A stretch of DNA of 64,000 bases from Galeopsis tetrahit (lineage: Eukaryota; Streptophyta; Magnoliopsida; Lamiales; Lamiaceae), in the NCBI GenBank assembly GCA_963675135.1, contig OY776122.1, positions 85,260,472-85,324,471 on the forward strand. Direction: 5' to 3'. Under the pieces are notes generated by a model, which did not search any database, was not told where the DNA came from, and was given only the letters and a program-made list of their open reading frames with translations. This document shows positions 61,861-64,000 of the stretch, one piece after another. Numbering within the stretch: position 1 is the first letter of the stretch; every line of letters begins with the position of its first letter. A program made the position numbers and the translations under genes.

Positions 61861-63284
61861 CCTTCCGCTTCTGCCCTCGAGGGCCCTGCCTGTCTTCATT
61901 GTAAAATCGATCTGGAATAAGGGAATTTTAAATCAGGATGATCTCCTGCTACCTCCAGTACTTCGGCAGGTTCGATTCTCAAGGGTGTGTACTTCTCAAA
62001 CCTCCCACGAGGACCTGACCGAGAACCTCCAGATAGATTGCTGTCTCTTGTTGAGCTGGAAGGCCGAGGGATCTCTGGGCTGGAACGTCTGGAGGGGCCC
62101 TCTTTTCTTCTTTCTCAATCCTGTGGCCTAGTTTCCAGTCTCTTGGCTTTTCGAACCTCCTCCAGGGTGAGGTACTTCTCTGCTCTATGTAGCAGCTCAT
62201 CAAAGTTCTTAACTGGCTTCTTAGCTAAGGAGGAGAAGAAGTCTCCATCCCATAATCTGTTAGTAAGAGCGTTGATCTTCACCTCCGGAGAAGCTGTAGG
62301 GACCTCCAGAGCGGTCTGATTGAATCTCCGGAGAAAAGCTCTTAAACTTTCGTTCTCCCCTGAATTCCTCCCAGGATCGGATTGTATTGGGTTCCAATTG
62401 AGTGAACCATTGCTGCGCTGCTTTTGCCAGGGTGGTCAGGAACACCCTGCACTTGATTCCTTCTCCGTAGCGGTGTAATAATACCGCATTCTCAAACCTT
62501 ACTAGGTGTTCATACGGGTCCGTCGTGCCGTCGTATTCAAAATTGAGGGCTTGAAATTGAATGGCAGTTCATCCTGTAGTATGCTAGGAGAGAACTGACA
62601 TCCGGAGACATACGCGGATCTACTTGCTCGATTGTTCATCTGTCTCCTCATATCCTTCATCTCCTTCTGCAGAGCCTGTAGCTGGAAGCTAACTGGCCCT
62701 CTGTAGGTATCATCAGTGCTTTCTTCTGCTTCAGGGAGTTCTGTCCCTCGGGGTGCCAAATCTGCATTCCTTCTTGTATTCTGAGGAGGAAAGCTTCTTT
62801 CCGCTCGGGAGGGCACCTTATCATCTCCTTCTACCCGCATCCCTACTTCCTTGGATAGCACTTGAGAGGCTCCTGGTGCCTCTTCCTGGGGTCTCGGGGT
62901 AGGTACCTCCAGATTCCCTGGTGTAGCTCTGGGGGCTCGATCTCCTTGAGCCGCGAAAGCTCTCTCTACAGCTTGCTTAATGAGGGCGTTCAATTGATCG
63001 CGAGAAACCAGGCATGGTTCCGAGTTTGGAATATCCTCCCGTTGGGGATCCGCAGTCCGGGACTCTGGGGCTTCAATGTTCCCTACTGTCCCCTCTTCGA
63101 TAGGGAGGGGACGGTTTTCCTCACCCAAGCCTGTGTTAGGCGTCACTGGCGGATTTAATCCCGAAAGGGTATGAACTAGATCTTTCCCCCGGCCTCCCTT
63201 TGGTGTGGGGTCATTCGGCAAAGGAGGATTTTCCCCTACAAGGGATTTCTTTCCCGAAGTAGACGTGTTGTTTCCGCCACCCAT
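61861..63284 (-). pseudogene. gag: Broken gag of element D
   Basis: ATG at 63284 (MGGGNNTSTSGKKS), close to B gag (MGGGNTTITPTLGKK). Open to about 62540 (ILQDELPFNFKP), then a frameshift. FLTTLAKAAQQWFTQLEPN follows at 62445-62380. About 80 bp of the core are deleted after SWEEF. The tail (RAEKYLTLEE-like, then the Arg-rich region) runs out near 61870 with the knuckle missing. It cannot make Gag. Confidence 0.85.
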
Positions 63285-63330
63285 TACTCGAACAGGTAGA
63301 AATTCGTGAGAAAATCTTTCAACTCTTTCC

Positions 63331-63344
63331 CACAGACAGCGCCA
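63331..63344 (-). other. PBS of element D
   Basis: Minus strand TGGCGCTGTCTGTG, two bases after the 5' LTR end, comparable to element B. Confidence 0.8.
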
Positions 63345-63346
63345 GT

Positions 63347-64000
63347 TGATGTGCCAAAATTTATACAAAATGATTGGATATCCTTCGAGTAGGATATCTG
63401 ACTTCCCAAACACGTACAAGCAATCCAAATATGCCGCTACCTTGATAGAATCTTCCAGAACCTGCAAAGAACACGCCGGAGGGAGGTCCGGCGCGGACAC
63501 TCCGATGCCTAAGTCAGTATAGGGCTTCTCAATATATCATAAGGATCTCGAGATCCTTGATTTATCAAATCAGGCTCTCAAGAAGTATCAAAGATAGGTT
63601 TTGCACGAAATATATTAAGTTTGTAATAGTAAGAAAGTCTCACCTGAAAACATCTTTGGATTTACCTATTTATAGAGATTCCCTCCCGAGAGGAAGTCAA
63701 GGCTTCCTTCTGTTTCGGAGCCCCCTCTTGGACCCAGCCTGGGTAGGTTGACAAGGTCTTCCATTCCTCCACCTCCGGAAAGACCGGGGCCACTCTCCCT
63801 AGTGGACTCTTTCCACTACAATGAAGGAGAGAAGAATCTTTCTTTGGTCAATCTTAGTCCGATTCTTGCGGAGTTCTCCTATATTCTCGGTCTACCAATT
63901 CATATCAAGACTAAGTCTTCCTGATGTTTCTCTCCGGGTGGAGCTCCCTCCAGAGGGACTTCCAAGAGAGATTCTTTATCCAGAGAGTATTCCATAATCC
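63347..64000 (-). repeat. 5' LTR of element D (cut by the window edge)
   Basis: Collinear with 54369-55022 at an offset of 8978. Differences seen include GTCGG/GCCGG, GGAGCC/GGACCC and TGATATT/TGATGTT. TATAAATA on the minus strand near 63665-63675. Confidence 0.92.

Larger units (their letters stand above)
54369..64000 (-). mobile_element. Tat-lineage element D, gag-only, young, continuing past the window
   Basis: Minus orientation: 5' LTR (from 63347 to beyond the edge), PBS, broken gag, diverged internal DNA, tandem repeats, PPT, 3' LTR (54369-55095). The two LTRs are collinear over 650 bp with only a handful of substitutions. No protease, RT, RNase H or integrase is visible. A SIRE solo LTR is nested at 57167-59112. 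It sits in an intron of the SASA gene; left flank ATCAA (54364-54368) is the expected target duplication, the right one is out of view. Confidence 0.88.

Noticed and set aside
1..64000. tRNA, rRNA or other structured RNA genes
   Set aside because: None recognised on either strand; the tRNA-like matches are only primer binding sites.

Overview
The window reads as nuclear DNA of a eudicot plant. Evidence: plant-type LTR retrotransposons of the SIRE/Maximus, Ale-like and Tat lineages, plant MITEs, plant host genes (a hybrid glycine-rich/8-cysteine protein, a small cysteine-rich secreted peptide family, an exon of an At4g34215-like SASA esterase, an exon of a phage-type RNA polymerase) and AT-rich intergenic DNA with TATA boxes. 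There is no bacterial gene organisation. The species cannot be named from sequence alone. About two thirds is transposon, much of it nested.

Layout. 1-1059: part of a minus-strand SIRE-like LTR inserted into the 5' LTR of the next element. 1060-14446: a nearly complete SIRE/Maximus Ty1-copia element (LTRs identical where compared, gag, pol with one nonsense codon, a very long extra ORF with one frameshift). 14447-18759: 3' part of a Tat-lineage Ty3-gypsy element (A), with about 19 tandem ~120-bp repeats and a 3' LTR. 18765-28425: a second Tat element (B) with gag, protease, RNase H and integrase, whose reverse transcriptase is missing and replaced by ~0.5 kb of intron-like DNA; it also carries an antisense, probably spliced ORF before its 3' LTR. 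28791-30620: two abutting Harbinger-like elements sharing a TAA. 31046-32767: a non-autonomous CACTA element holding a Tat solo LTR and a hAT MITE relic.

33700-34640 holds the clearest host gene (hybrid glycine-rich protein). 35930-54130 is a segmentally duplicated block around three copies of a gene for a secreted 10-cysteine peptide (39067, 46385, 47900) plus an orphan fourth promoter (40381). A truncated Tat element (C, minus), a hAT MITE, Stowaway MITEs, a perfect-looking inverted repeat and a young Ale-like copia element (48528-53494, equal LTRs, TSD AAAGA) have landed in this block. A 2.4-kb insert at 36480-38835 carries an exon of an RPOT-type RNA polymerase.

54128-54333 is the last exon of a SASA-domain carbohydrate esterase gene. 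A young minus-strand Tat element (D, 54369 to beyond 64000) sits in the intron just upstream. D has gag remnants but no visible pol, and itself contains a SIRE solo LTR (57167-59112, TSD CATAT).

Together: none of the four Tat elements seen (A, B, C, D) carries a reverse transcriptase in this window, yet D has LTRs about 99% alike by eye. That implies mobilisation in trans by a relative elsewhere. The host genes between them are small, secreted-protein genes and gene fragments, repeatedly duplicated and split by insertions.
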